From assembly GCF_006443685.1 (NCBI RefSeq), contig NZ_VFYP01000004.1:190894-254893 (forward strand): a stretch of DNA of 64,000 nucleotides. Reading direction: 5' to 3'. The notes under the pieces were generated by a model, which saw nothing but the letters and a program-made list of their open reading frames with translations, did no database searches and was not told the DNA's origin. Position 1 is the first letter of the stretch; every line of letters starts with the position of its first letter. The position numbers and the translations under genes were made by a program. This document shows positions 53,978-62,825 of the stretch, piece after piece. This stretch comes from Rhizobium glycinendophyticum. Lineage in GTDB: Bacteria; Pseudomonadota; Alphaproteobacteria; Rhizobiales; Rhizobiaceae.

Positions 53978-55338
53978 GGACTTTCGACGCCATTTTCATC
54001 GGCGCAGGCCAAGCGGGGCCCTTTCTGGCGGCTCGAATGGCCTCCTCAGGGCGCAAGGTCGCGCTGATCGAGCGTAGGTATCTAGGCGGCACCTGTGTCA
54101 ACGCCGGATGCATGCCGACAAAGACGCTCGTCGCGAGTGCCAGGACCGCGCATGTTATTCGCCGTGCTTCCGAATATGGGGTTTCGATTGTTGGTAAGAT
54201 CGAAATCGATATGAAAGCCGTGCATGACCGGGCGGAAAAAGTAACGCTTGACGCTCGCCGTGGGCTGGAGGTTTGGTTCGACGGGCTCAAGAGCCTGTCG
54301 TTGATATATGGACACGCCCGGTTTGCAGACCCCGCCACTATCGAGATCAACGGGGAGCGCATCACCGCCCCGCAAATCTTCATTAATGTCGGTGCACGTC
54401 CGTCTATTCCCGATTACCCTGGCCTCACCGCAGTGCCGTACCTGACCAGCTCCTCCATACTACAGCTGACCATAGTTCCTCGCCATTTGGTCGTGCTTGG
54501 CGGGAGTTATATCGGATTGGAATTCGCGCAGATGTACCGCCGCTTCGGCGCAAAGGTCACCATTATCGAACGGGGCGGCCATCTAGCTTCCAGGGAAGAC
54601 GAGGATATCTCCGATGCCATCGCTGCGATTGTGCGTGCGGAGGGCATCACCGTTCATACGGAGGCAGTCGGACTTTCTTTTCGCGAGACCTCGGATGAAA
54701 TCGAGGTGACGATGGACAGCGGAACCATCAGAGCGAGCCATGTCCTTGTCGCCACGGGCAGACGGCCAAACACCGATGATCTCGGACTAGATTTGGCGGG
54801 TGTCGAGATCAACGATAGGGGATACATCCTCGTCGACGATAAACTCTCCACGAACGTTCCGGGCATATGGGCCCTTGGCGACTGCAACGGCCACGGCGCG
54901 TTTACGCACACCTCTTACAACGACTTCGAGATCGTGGCAGCGAATCTCTTCGACGGAGCGGACCGACGGCTTACCGATCGAATTCCTGCCTACGCTTTGT
55001 ATATCGACCCCCCGCTCGGGAGGGTCGGCATGACGGAGCGCGAAGCCAGGGCGTCGGGCCGACCGATCCTAGTTTCGAAGAGACCAATGAGCCGTGTCGG
55101 CCGCGCTGTAGAGCGAGGAGAGACGCACGGTTTCATGAAACTCATTGCGGATGCGGAGACGCGACAAATACTCGGGGCCGCCATTCTCGGCATTGAGGGT
55201 GACGAGGCGATACATGGCATCATAGACGCGATGAACGCACGTACGCCTTACCCGACCTTGAAATGGTCGGTACCCATCCATCCAACGGTTTCAGAACTCC
55301 TGCCTACGCTTGTAGGAGACCTCCAGTCAGTTCCTTGA
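53974..55338 (+). CDS. Flavoprotein disulfide reductase (mercuric/dihydrolipoamide type)
   Basis: 454-residue class-I pyridine-nucleotide disulfide oxidoreductase. FAD motif AIFIGAGQAGPFLAARMA at about 8-25, redox-active pair GGTCVNAGCMPTKT, NAD(P)H motif VVLGGSYIGLEFAQ, second FAD motif GIWALGDCNG, and the C-terminal catalytic His in VPIHPTVSELLP. Without the extra N-terminal domain and C-terminal cysteine pair of mercuric reductase, so mercury reduction is unlikely; the natural disulfide substrate is unknown. ATG 53974 is chosen from the overlap with the preceding stop. First enzyme of a redox block. Confidence 0.9.
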   Translation: MRTFDAIFIGAGQAGPFLAARMASSGRKVALIERRYLGGTCVNAGCMPTKTLVASARTAHVIRRASEYGVSIVGKIEIDMKAVHDRAEKVTLDARRGLEVWFDGLKSLSLIYGHARFADPATIEINGERITAPQIFINVGARPSIPDYPGLTAVPYLTSSSILQLTIVPRHLVVLGGSYIGLEFAQMYRRFGAKVTIIERGGHLASREDEDISDAIAAIVRAEGITVHTEAVGLSFRETSDEIEVTMDSGTIRASHVLVATGRRPNTDDLGLDLAGVEINDRGYILVDDKLSTNVPGIWALGDCNGHGAFTHTSYNDFEIVAANLFDGADRRLTDRIPAYALYIDPPLGRVGMTEREARASGRPILVSKRPMSRVGRAVERGETHGFMKLIADAETRQILGAAILGIEGDEAIHGIIDAMNARTPYPTLKWSVPIHPTVSELLPTLVGDLQSVP

Positions 55339-55493
55339 GCTCTGCCTGGAAAGCGAAGTGCATACCCTGCAGGCTCGATTTTGCGGTGCAGGCCACTGGT
55401 GGGGAAGGATAATCTTCCTGTCTCAAATCTCTTAACAGCTCCACGCCCGGCATCCGTCGGGCGAACGGTGGCGCTTTGAAAAGGATACATATC

Positions 55494-56057
55494 ATGAGCA
55501 AGAAAGCATTGATCGTCGTCGACATTCAAAACGACTATTTCCCCGGGGGCAGATGGACCCTGTCCGGCGTGGAGGCGGCCGCCCGCAATGCGGCTCGGCT
55601 GATCGCGGACGCGAGGTCGGCAGGCGATCTCGTCGTGCATATCCGACACGAATTTCCCACTGCCGACGCGCCGTTCTTCCATCCGGGATCGGAGGGAGCA
55701 GCGCTCCATCCAAGCGTAATGAACCTCGATAACGAACACGTTGTGCTCAAGCATCAGATCAATTCCTATCGCGACACTGACCTGAAGCAGCACCTCGACA
55801 AAAACGGCGTCGAGGAAGTCGTTGTCTGCGGCAACATGAGCCACATGTGCGTTGACGCCATCACTCGCGCTTCGGCCGACTACGGCTATCCCGTCACCGT
55901 GATCCATGATGCCTGCGCCTCACGCGATCTCGAATTCAATGGAGTGACCGTGCCCGCACATCTGGTTCACGCGGCCTTCATGTCTGCACTGGGCTTCGCC
56001 TATGCACGTATGCAGTCGACAGAAGATTATCTCGGCTCAACCGCCAAGGCAGCGTGA
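55494..56057 (+). CDS. Isochorismatase-like cysteine hydrolase
   Basis: 187-residue hydrolase: ALIVVDIQNDYFPGG with catalytic Asp, Lys in VVLKHQINSY, and Cys in VCGNMSHMCVDAITR. Relatives hydrolyse nicotinamide, peroxyureidoacrylate or other amides; the exact substrate is not visible. ATG 55494 follows AAAGGATACATATC. A perfect hairpin separates it from the catalase gene, 59 bases on. Confidence 0.9.
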   Translation: MSKKALIVVDIQNDYFPGGRWTLSGVEAAARNAARLIADARSAGDLVVHIRHEFPTADAPFFHPGSEGAALHPSVMNLDNEHVVLKHQINSYRDTDLKQHLDKNGVEEVVVCGNMSHMCVDAITRASADYGYPVTVIHDACASRDLEFNGVTVPAHLVHAAFMSALGFAYARMQSTEDYLGSTAKAA

Positions 56058-56062
56058 TTTTC

Positions 56063-56085
56063 CCGGACGGCATTCTGCCGTCCGG
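56063..56085 (+). terminator. Hairpin between the isochorismatase and catalase genes
   Basis: CCGGACGGC-ATTCT-GCCGTCCGG, perfect 9-base arms, 6 bases after the isochorismatase stop. TTTT stands before rather than after it, so on the plus strand it is better seen as an attenuator or RNA-processing element than a full terminator. Confidence 0.55.
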
Positions 56086-56116
56086 TCCCACACGACAAAC
56101 AAGATAGGGGAACGCA

Positions 56117-57568
56117 ATGAAACCTACGCTCACCCATGCCAACGGTGCGCCCGTCGTCGACAACCTGAATATACAGACGGCGGGCCCGCGCGGACCCGCA
56201 CTACTTCAGGATATCTGGCTTATCGAGAAGCTCGCCCATTTCGATCGTGAAGTCATACCCGAGCGGCGCATGCACGCCAAAGGTTCGGGAGCCTATGGCA
56301 CGTTCACCGTCACTGGTGACATCACCCGATTTACGAAGGCGAAGCTCTTCGACTCGGTCGGTAAGCAGACACCCGCATTCGTTCGCTTCTCCACGGTCGC
56401 CGGAGAAAGAGGGGCTGCCGATGCAGAACGTGACATCCGGGGGTTCGCAGTCAAATTTTATACCGAGGAAGGGAATTGGGACATCGTTGGCAACAATACG
56501 CCCGTCTTCTTCTTCCGTGATCCCCTGCGCTTTCCCGATCTTAACCACGCCGTCAAGCGTGACCCCCGCACTGGCATGCGGAGCGCGAGCAACAACTGGG
56601 ATTTCTGGACCTTACTTCCCGAAGCGCTGCATCAGGTCACCATCGTCATGAGCGATCGTGGCACGCCGAAGTCTTACCGGACGATGCATGGCTTCGGGTC
56701 GCATACCTTCAGCTTCACCAACGCCGCTAACGAACGTGTGTGGGTCAAATTTCATTTTCGCTGCCAGCAGGGTATCCACAATCTTACCGATGAGGAGGCG
56801 GCAGCGGTCATCGGCAATGACCGTGAAAGCCATCAACGCGATCTCTACGAGGCTATCGAGACCGGAGACTTCCCCCGATGGACCTTATGCGTGCAGGTAA
56901 TGACAGAAGAACAGGCAGCCGGCCACAGGCACAATCCATTCGACCTCACCAAGGTCTGGCCACATGGCGACTATCCGCTGATCGAAGTCGGGGTCCTCGA
57001 GCTGAACAGAAATCCGGCCAATGTCTTCGCCGAGGTTGAGCAGGCAGCGTTCAGTCCGGCTAACATCGTTCCGGGGATCGGGTTCTCACCGGATCGGATG
57101 TTGCAAGCGCGGCTATTTTCCTATGGCGACGCCCAGCGATACCGCCTCGGTGTCAACTTCAACCATATCCCGGTCAACGCGCCGAAATGCCCATTCCATT
57201 CCTTCCATCGTGACGGTGCAATGCGAACCGACGGTAACGGCGGGTCGACGCTCCACTACTATCCGAATTCCGAGGCGGAATGGGAGACCAGACCCGACAT
57301 GGCAGAGCCGCCGCTGCCGACAGGTGCCTATGCAGCACATTTCGATCACCGGGTTGATGAGGATCACTTTGAACAGCCCGGTGACCTTTTCAGACTGATG
57401 TCACCGGAACAGCGGCAGCAGCTTTTCGACAACACCGCGCGGAGCATTTGCGGAGCCGGTAGGCACATCAAGGAGCGCCACATCGCGAACTGCACGAGGG
57501 CGGACCCCAGGTACGGTGCTGGGGTTGCGACTGCTTTGGCTATAGTCTCGTCTCAGGCGGCTGAGTGA
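56117..57568 (+). CDS. katA: Catalase (clade 3, small subunit)
   Basis: 483-residue haem catalase that splits hydrogen peroxide. Catalytic His in [17 protein letters not shown], the catalytic Asn in [12 protein letters not shown] to [18 protein letters not shown], and the proximal haem Tyr in [20 protein letters not shown]. The length fits small-subunit, KatA-type catalases. No signal peptide. ATG 56117 follows GGGGAACGCA. A membrane protein follows after 7 bases, suggesting cotranscription. Confidence 0.95.
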   Translation: MKPTLTHANGAPVVDNLNIQTAGPRGPALLQDIWLIEKLAHFDREVIPERRMHAKGSGAYGTFTVTGDITRFTKAKLFDSVGKQTPAFVRFSTVAGERGAADAERDIRGFAVKFYTEEGNWDIVGNNTPVFFFRDPLRFPDLNHAVKRDPRTGMRSASNNWDFWTLLPEALHQVTIVMSDRGTPKSYRTMHGFGSHTFSFTNAANERVWVKFHFRCQQGIHNLTDEEAAAVIGNDRESHQRDLYEAIETGDFPRWTLCVQVMTEEQAAGHRHNPFDLTKVWPHGDYPLIEVGVLELNRNPANVFAEVEQAAFSPANIVPGIGFSPDRMLQARLFSYGDAQRYRLGVNFNHIPVNAPKCPFHSFHRDGAMRTDGNGGSTLHYYPNSEAEWETRPDMAEPPLPTGAYAAHFDHRVDEDHFEQPGDLFRLMSPEQRQQLFDNTARSICGAGRHIKERHIANCTRADPRYGAGVATALAIVSSQAAE

Positions 57569-57575
57569 GGGATTT

Positions 57576-58712
57576 ATGATGAGGCGATTGTCTCTAAGCG
57601 CGGGTTTCTTTGGGTGCGCGATAGCGATGCCTTTGACGGCGCAAGCTCATGTCAAATGGTTTGCGCCTTACATCGTCGGCGCACCGCCGCAGCCGATCTC
57701 TAAAGTGCTGACCGACCTCTGGTTCTGGGTCGGAATTGGTTTGGTGGTCGTCTTTTTCGTGCTGACCCGCCTTGTCGAAATCAGCGAGTTTGGAGCACGC
57801 ATTCACGACGGCCTAGACCGCGTCACAGGACCGTTGTGGAACCGTCTCGACGACTACGTGCGTGCGACCGTTGGCGCGTTCTTCGTCGCGATCTTCTCGG
57901 TCGGCGGCGTTTACCTCACGCCTGATCTCAAAACCCCAGCTGAATGGGTATCCTGGCTTCAGTTATTGATCGCCGCGTGTATCTTCTCGCGTAGTACAAT
58001 GCCGCTGGCGGGAGTCGGCATTCTGGCGCTGTGGTTTCTCGCCATCCGAGATTACGACCTGTTCCATTTGTTCGATTATTTGGCTTTGGGTTCGGGTGTC
58101 GCCGCCTATCTCATATTGGAACCCTTGAAGAACGACGGATGGAGATCGCATCGCTTCGAAGCTCTTCGCTGGGGGCTCGCCATCGCGCTGATGTGGTCCA
58201 GTCTCGAAAAGTTCGCCTATCCGGACTGGTTCTATCCGCTCGTCGTCGAAAAGCCGTTCCTCACCTTTGGCATGCCACAGGACGTATTCATTCCAATGGC
58301 CGGCGTCGCCGAATTCACCATGGGCTTCGGTCTTTTATGGACACCCTTGATCCGACGTCTGTCTGCAATCGCATTGATCCTCATCTTCAGCGCTGCCGTT
58401 TGGCCGTTCGGGCGTGTTGATCTCATTGGTCATGGTTTGATTATGGCAATCCTGGTGGCAGTCGCCTGCGATCAGTGCCGGGTCACGCGGTTCCTGCCAT
58501 CGCTCAAGGTTCACCTGACGGCCATACCTGGCGGGATCGCCGGTGCTTTGGTGGTGTTCGCCGCCTCTTATTGGGGCTTGCACCTCGCATTCTACGGAAC
58601 CGACGGGTTCACAGGTCCCGCAACCACTGAGCGGACAACACATTCCCACAATGCCGAGCAACCACATGGACCAACTTCGGATACAGGTATCGGGGCTCCG
58701 CCGACCAAATGA
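57576..58712 (+). CDS. Polytopic membrane protein of unknown function
   Basis: 378-residue protein with an N-terminal signal (MMRRLSLSAGFFGCAIAMPL, TAQAHVKWF) and about eight membrane segments between residues 45 and 345. The centre (WSSLEKFAYPDWFYPLVVEK, FGMPQDVFIPMAGVAEFTMG) recalls DoxX-type quinone-interacting proteins. The C-terminal tail is hydrophilic and His rich (THSHNAEQPHG). It lies 7 bases after the catalase, so a role in peroxide or electron handling is possible. Confidence 0.7.
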   Translation: MMRRLSLSAGFFGCAIAMPLTAQAHVKWFAPYIVGAPPQPISKVLTDLWFWVGIGLVVVFFVLTRLVEISEFGARIHDGLDRVTGPLWNRLDDYVRATVGAFFVAIFSVGGVYLTPDLKTPAEWVSWLQLLIAACIFSRSTMPLAGVGILALWFLAIRDYDLFHLFDYLALGSGVAAYLILEPLKNDGWRSHRFEALRWGLAIALMWSSLEKFAYPDWFYPLVVEKPFLTFGMPQDVFIPMAGVAEFTMGFGLLWTPLIRRLSAIALILIFSAAVWPFGRVDLIGHGLIMAILVAVACDQCRVTRFLPSLKVHLTAIPGGIAGALVVFAASYWGLHLAFYGTDGFTGPATTERTTHSHNAEQPHGPTSDTGIGAPPTK

Positions 58713-58739
58713 AAATTCGATGCACGTATTGTGGATATC

Positions 58740-58752
58740 ATAGGACTCCTAT
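58740..58752. promoter_or_regulatory. Palindrome just before the marR gene
   Basis: ATAGGA-C-TCCTAT is a perfect 13-base palindrome, 11 bases before the marR start, in an AT-rich patch. Position and form fit an autoregulatory MarR operator. Confidence 0.5.
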
Positions 58753-58763
58753 ATATAAGCACT

Positions 58764-59408
58764 ATGGAAACGCCAAAGAACCCAACGTCTGTCAACCACC
58801 GCATCCGAGAAGGTCTTTCTCGCATTGCCATCGCCATGCGAATGGACGACTGGAGCCGCGCCAAGGTCAGCGGAGTTAACCCGACCCAGCTTGCCATTCT
58901 GGAACTGCTGGAGGGCCGAAAGGACGGACTGGTGGTCAAGGATATCGCTGCCAACCTCGGTGTCTCCCAGCCGACGGCGACAGACTCTATCTTGGCACTC
59001 GAACGCAAGAGGTTGGTAGCAAAGCGTAACACAGGAACTGGCAAGCGCGGCGTTAATGTCGGCATTACGCTGGAAGGACTCTCGGCGCTCAAGGTCGATA
59101 ACTCGGCCACAGGTATCGCAGAACAAGCGGTTGAAGCCCTGGCCGCGCATGAACAGGAAGACCTGTTGATCATCCTGGTCAAAATGATCAGGCATCTGCA
59201 GGAGACGGATGCGATCCCGATCCAGCGCATGTGTGCAAGTTGTCGGTATTTCGTCCCGTTCGCTCATACCGAGGCGGCACAACCGCATCACTGTAACTTT
59301 GTCGACGCGGCTTTCGGACAGCGGGACATCCGCATCGACTGTCGCGAACATGAAACCGCCGATCCCGCGTCACGGGCAGCCACCTGGGACGTGTTCATAC
59401 AGGGATAA
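58764..59408 (+). CDS. MarR-family regulator with C-terminal cysteine cluster
   Basis: 214-residue protein. Winged helix at about 20-125 (NPTQLAILELLEGRKDGLVV, DIAANLGVSQPTATDSILAL, KRNTGTGKRGVNVGITLEGL). Residues 155-214 hold MCASCRYFVPF, PHHCNF and IDCREHE, with at least four Cys and three His, likely a metal or Fe-S site sensing redox state. That is unlike ordinary MarR proteins. ATG 58764 is chosen over in-frame starts at 58731; the ribosome site is weak. Probable regulator of the catalase/AhpD block. Confidence 0.85.
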   Translation: METPKNPTSVNHRIREGLSRIAIAMRMDDWSRAKVSGVNPTQLAILELLEGRKDGLVVKDIAANLGVSQPTATDSILALERKRLVAKRNTGTGKRGVNVGITLEGLSALKVDNSATGIAEQAVEALAAHEQEDLLIILVKMIRHLQETDAIPIQRMCASCRYFVPFAHTEAAQPHHCNFVDAAFGQRDIRIDCREHETADPASRAATWDVFIQG

Positions 59409-59416
59409 CATCGCAA

Positions 59417-59428
59417 CCCTCCAGGCTA
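59417..59428 (+). repeat. 12-base leader repeat, first copy
   Basis: CCCTCCAGGCTA at 59417-59428, 22 bases before the start of the gene at 59451. An identical copy lies at 60217-60228, 15 bases before the next start at 60244. Both are followed by a GAGA-rich ribosome site. Confidence 0.6.
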
Positions 59429-59450
59429 CGGAGAAAGAGGAGACTAAGTA

Positions 59451-60167
59451 ATGACCAGAAGCTTTATTGCCGGCGCGCTTGTCGCCGGAACGGCCTTGCT
59501 GTGCCTTTCAACAGCCAGTGCGCACTCGATCAAGGCTGACCCCGCGGAACCCGTAAAGGCTCCGTTCGACATCATCGAGACAACAATCGTCACCACGGGA
59601 GAGTCCGCGGTCTTCACCACCCGCGTTCGCGGCGAGGCCGGGTCGGAGAAACCGGCCGGTACGGGCAAGTTCGAGGGCTCGGATGTCTACGCCTATGTCT
59701 GGCCGACATCGCTCAACAGCGGCGAGATCGGATTCGACAAGGATCAGGGCATCGTAGCTCTGGCCGTAACCTTCCACCCTGATTTTGACGATGCAGCCAA
59801 GGGCGGCAAGAACCGCGATATCTGGCACCCACACTGGGTGGTGCTGGCGGAGGACAAGGCCTGTGGCGGCGGTCTCAAAGTCATCGATATCCCGGAAGGC
59901 TCGAAGCCACGGGTTCCGGAAACGTGGCCTGGGGTTCCGCTCTTGATTGACAGCCCGACCTATCCGACCACTTTCAAGGGCGACGCCGTCGACGTAACAA
60001 TCCCCCTGTCTCTGATTGGTGGCATCACGGGTGCGTCCTACGATGGCGTCACCGCGGGTCTCAAGGTCAACGGCAATCTGCACGCGCCCCTTCTCTGCGT
60101 CAGTAACGTCTTCAAGGTCGCTTCCGGGAACCTCAGCCTTCCCGGCAAGGTGATGCCTTCAAAGTGA
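59451..60167 (+). CDS. Periplasmic protein of unknown function
   Basis: 238-residue protein with a clear signal peptide (MTRSFIAGALVAGTALLCLS, TASA cleavage). The mature part is beta-rich: VFTTRVRGEAG, YAYVWPTSLNS, IWHPHWVVLAEDKACGGGLK, and PLLCVSNVFKVASG, with two cysteines that could pair. No enzyme motif recognised. ATG 59451 follows AGAGGAGACTAAGTA. It lies between the marR and ahpD-like genes and is probably in one operon with them. Confidence 0.75.
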   Translation: MTRSFIAGALVAGTALLCLSTASAHSIKADPAEPVKAPFDIIETTIVTTGESAVFTTRVRGEAGSEKPAGTGKFEGSDVYAYVWPTSLNSGEIGFDKDQGIVALAVTFHPDFDDAAKGGKNRDIWHPHWVVLAEDKACGGGLKVIDIPEGSKPRVPETWPGVPLLIDSPTYPTTFKGDAVDVTIPLSLIGGITGASYDGVTAGLKVNGNLHAPLLCVSNVFKVASGNLSLPGKVMPSK

Positions 60168-60177
60168 CTTGAACTGC

Positions 60178-60209
60178 GCGGGTTCGCCGACAGCCATCGA
60201 CGAACCCGC
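60178..60209 (+). terminator. Hairpin after the periplasmic-protein gene
   Basis: GCGGGTTCG (60178-60186) and CGAACCCGC (60201-60209), perfect 9-base arms with a 14-base loop, 10 bases after the stop. No T-run follows; probably a processing or attenuation structure. Confidence 0.5.
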
Positions 60210-60216
60210 ATATTCC

Positions 60217-60228
60217 CCCTCCAGGCTA
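60217..60228 (+). repeat. 12-base leader repeat, second copy
   Basis: CCCTCCAGGCTA, identical to the copy at 59417-59428 and again placed just above a ribosome site. Confidence 0.6.
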
Positions 60229-60243
60229 ACAGAGAGAAAGAAC

Positions 60244-60792
60244 ATGTCCAGAATTACACTTATCGACCCGGCTAACGCAACAGGCCAGACATCGGAGCAG
60301 CTTGCACAGATCAAGGGTGCGTTCGGCTTAGTACCGAATATGTTCAAGGCTGCGGCCAACTCGCCGGCGGCGCTGACCAGCCTTTGGGGCGCATTCGGTG
60401 CTTTGAGTGGCGGCCGCCTTGGTGCGAAGCTCGGCGAACAAATAGCCGTTGCCATCGCTGACCGCAATGATTGCAATTATTGCCTCGCGGCCCACACAGG
60501 TCTCGGCCGCAAGGCTGGTGCGACTGCACAGGAAATGGCGGAAGCTCAGGCGGGCCGCGCAACAGACCCTCGGACGGCGGCGGCCCTCACCTTTGCTCTT
60601 GCCGTCGTGGACAAACGCGCCGGAATCGAAACTTCAGATGTCGAAGCGCTCCGCACAGCGGGCTTCGACGACGACGAGATCGTTGAAATCGTCGCGCACA
60701 TCGCGCTCAACCTGTTCACTAACTACCTGAACGTCGCCCTCGACGTGCCGGTCGACTTTCCAGGTGTGAAACTCACGCGGGCCGCCGCGTAG
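60244..60792 (+). CDS. AhpD-like/carboxymuconolactone-decarboxylase-family protein
   Basis: 182-residue protein. AhpD-type core with the redox pair region DRNDCNYCLAAH (Cys-x-x-Cys then His), preceded by QIAVAIADR. AhpD proteins reduce peroxiredoxin or organic peroxides. ATG 60244 follows AGAGAGAAAGAAC. An upstream in-frame codon at 60169 lacks a ribosome site. It is followed by another hairpin and a thioredoxin-fold protein, consistent with a peroxide-defence operon. Confidence 0.9.
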   Translation: MSRITLIDPANATGQTSEQLAQIKGAFGLVPNMFKAAANSPAALTSLWGAFGALSGGRLGAKLGEQIAVAIADRNDCNYCLAAHTGLGRKAGATAQEMAEAQAGRATDPRTAAALTFALAVVDKRAGIETSDVEALRTAGFDDDEIVEIVAHIALNLFTNYLNVALDVPVDFPGVKLTRAAA

Positions 60793-60799
60793 CACCTGG

Positions 60800-60831
60800 G
60801 GGGCGGACCAACCTCCCCTCCGGTCCGCCCC
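60800..60831 (+). terminator. Hairpin between ahpD-like and thioredoxin-fold genes
   Basis: GGGGCGGACC (60800-60809) and GGTCCGCCCC (60822-60831), perfect 10-base arms with a 12-base loop, 7 bases after the stop. No T-run, so probably attenuator-like. Confidence 0.55.
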
Positions 60832-60852
60832 GCAAGACAAGGATCAAAGACT

Positions 60853-61419
60853 ATGTCTACGACATTAAAGACGCTCCCGCCCGAACTGGCAGTAAGCGAA
60901 TGGTTCAACACGCCTGCACCCCTGTCGCTGGCCGCCCTGCGCGGTCGGCCGGTGTTCCTTCACAGCTTTCAGCTTCTCTGCCCTGGATGCGTTGCGGAAT
61001 CCATTCCGCAGGTCCAGCGCATCGAACGCATCTTCGGTCACACCGATCTCCAAATCATTGGCATCCACACGGTGTTCGAGCACCACGCGGCCATGTCTCC
61101 GGTCACCCTCGGAGCGTTCCTGCACGAGTACCGAATAAAGCATCCCGTCGGGGTCGATCTAGCGGACGAACAAAGCGATACGCCCATAACTATGCAGCGG
61201 TTTGGATTGCGCGGCACGCCTTCTTCTATCCTATTTGATCGTGACGGGTCCGTTGCATACCAGGCTTTCGGGGTCGAGGCAGACCTCGCGGTCGGCGCGC
61301 GGATCGCCATGGCACTCTCTAATCGCACGGCAGTTATCGGCTCCCAAAAGTCTCTCTTTGGAGCCGACGAAAGATGCGTCGACGGCCAGTGCAAAGTTTC
61401 GTCGCAAAGCACAGCGTGA
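60853..61419 (+). CDS. Thioredoxin-fold (TlpA/AhpC-like) protein
   Basis: 188-residue protein. The thioredoxin-fold is indicated by LRGRPVFLHSFQLLCPGCVA with a CPGC active site, IIGIHTVFEHH and GLRGTPSSILFDRDGSV (cis-Pro). No signal peptide. A C-terminal pair (DERCVDGQC) may be a second redox site. It could reduce peroxides directly or serve the AhpD-like protein upstream. ATG 60853 follows AAGGATCAAAGACT. Confidence 0.85.
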   Translation: MSTTLKTLPPELAVSEWFNTPAPLSLAALRGRPVFLHSFQLLCPGCVAESIPQVQRIERIFGHTDLQIIGIHTVFEHHAAMSPVTLGAFLHEYRIKHPVGVDLADEQSDTPITMQRFGLRGTPSSILFDRDGSVAYQAFGVEADLAVGARIAMALSNRTAVIGSQKSLFGADERCVDGQCKVSSQSTA

Positions 61420-61550
61420 TCGCACCGTGGATAAGCCGGCTTCGAACTTCGGCACGTACGTTTCGAGGACCTCAGTCTTCCCCTCAACACCGGACAAACC
61501 AATGTCGAATCACCGTTTGCCTAAACCCCAAAACAGAAGGGAGATGGGGC

Positions 61551-61778
61551 TCAGGTTCCCGCGGCGAACAGGGCAGCAGCCGCTCCATCGAAAGTGCCGA
61601 AGCCTCCTCCAGCGATCTCGTGGATTGTGCCGCAGACGAGGCCTCCACCCGGCAGGTGGCAATCGATATCTGGCACGCCGAACGGCAGGACGACACTTTC
61701 GCGCGCCGGCCTACCCCCGAGATGAGCGATGCGCTCACGGAGGTCTTCGATAAGTTTGGAAGTCCGGATATGCGACAT
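61551..61778 (-). pseudogene. imuA: ImuA N-terminal fragment
   Basis: 75-residue frame starting at 61778 that matches the start of ImuA, the RecA-like partner of mutagenesis genes imuB-dnaE2 (LREDRERIAHL-like start, VLPFGVPDIDCHLPGGGLV, then GTIHEIAGGGFG). It ends at a stop in AALFAAGT, where intact ImuA continues for another 150 residues. No imuB or dnaE2 follows, so it is a decayed or truncated remnant. Confidence 0.65.
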
Positions 61779-61902
61779 CGATCACGGACCTCCTCAGGTT
61801 CGCGTTAACGAGGGCTTTTATGCCCGGGACACCAATGTTCCCTATTTGTTCTGATCGAAAAGAGGAGTCAAGACATCTGAGAAATCGATTTTTTGGATAG
61901 CA

Positions 61903-62067
61903 ATGCCGCCCGACAGAAACATTAGAAGAATCAATACACTCGTCGAGCGGTCGCCCGTGGATGCGACTGTGGTCAGGGAGGGTCTAAAAATATCCCCGAA
62001 ATGGACGACGGACGCCATCGGCGCTGCTTATCAGATAACTGGCTTTTCGAAACCAACGATCGTTTAG
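61903..62067 (+). CDS. Possible small protein
   Basis: 54-residue frame from ATG 61903: MPPDRNIRRINTLVERSPVD, then REGLKISPKWTTDAIGAAYQ. Natural-looking composition but weak ribosome site and no homology known to me. Possibly a remnant. Confidence 0.25.
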   Translation: MPPDRNIRRINTLVERSPVDATVVREGLKISPKWTTDAIGAAYQITGFSKPTIV

Positions 62068-62081
62068 GAGCGGTTATCTCC

Positions 62082-62762
62082 TCAAGGGGGATTAATCTTG
62101 AAGGGCTTGATCGGCGTCCAGAGCTCCAACTGGGCTTGCGCGACGTTTCCTCGCAGCCCCGGTGCCCAGATCATGAGGTTAGGACCGTCGGCGCGTTCAA
62201 GCCCAAGGATCGGCGCGGTCTTGGGCCAAAACTCCTCGGTCATCGTGAAGCGAAAGTTGCCGATGTCGGCTGTTGTACCGTTGTACGAAACCACGAGGTA
62301 AGTTTGCGGAGGAATGGTTACCGAGTCCAATGACGGTAGGGTCGCATCCCCGTGTGCAAGAAAACCCGGCATGAAGACAAACGGCCCGTCTGTGTCTCCC
62401 TTGGGAGGTGGCTGCGTGGCAAAGCAAGCGGCCATCAATTGGCGGCTATTCTCATCGCCTGACATGATGTTCGGTGTGCCGAAAAGTTTCTCGAACGCTT
62501 TGTCGACCGGGTCACCATCCTTCATCACCTCGCTACTCCGCGACGCTGCTATCTGCGCACCGTAGCCAAGCAGTCGGGTCTCGCCTAAGCCCTCGATGCG
62601 CATTGGCATACCGGTGATATCAATCGTGCGGAATAGCGATTTTTGCTCTTCTCCGTGTGCATCAGGACACATGTAGAATGGGCCGTTATAGGTGTTGTTG
62701 TCCGCGGAGGTTGGTCCGGCAGAGAGCAGCAATAGTAGCAAGCCAATGTTCGACATACGCAT
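62082..62762 (-). CDS. Exported GyrI-like effector-binding-domain protein
   Basis: 226-residue protein. ATG 62762 follows GGAGGCCTCCTA and begins a signal peptide (MRMSNIGLLLLLLSAGPTSA). The mature part has two regions: one with LGYGAQIAASRSSEVM and one with the GyrI/AraC-effector pattern (PPQTYLVVSYNGTTADIGNF, EFWPKTAPILG, AQLELWTPI). GyrI folds bind small molecules, but exported versions are not well known. The frame extends upstream to 62816 without signal. Confidence 0.65.
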   Translation of the reverse strand: MRMSNIGLLLLLLSAGPTSADNNTYNGPFYMCPDAHGEEQKSLFRTIDITGMPMRIEGLGETRLLGYGAQIAASRSSEVMKDGDPVDKAFEKLFGTPNIMSGDENSRQLMAACFATQPPPKGDTDGPFVFMPGFLAHGDATLPSLDSVTIPPQTYLVVSYNGTTADIGNFRFTMTEEFWPKTAPILGLERADGPNLMIWAPGLRGNVAQAQLELWTPIKPFKINPP

Positions 62763-62825
62763 TAGGAGGCCTCCCGTCGAAAGCGGAAAAACTAGAGGAA
62801 ATAGAGGCGGCAACAAATCGTGGGA

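Noticed and set aside
53962..55338. Mercuric reductase identity for the flavoprotein
   Set aside because: No N-terminal metal-binding domain and no C-terminal cysteine pair; no other mer genes nearby.
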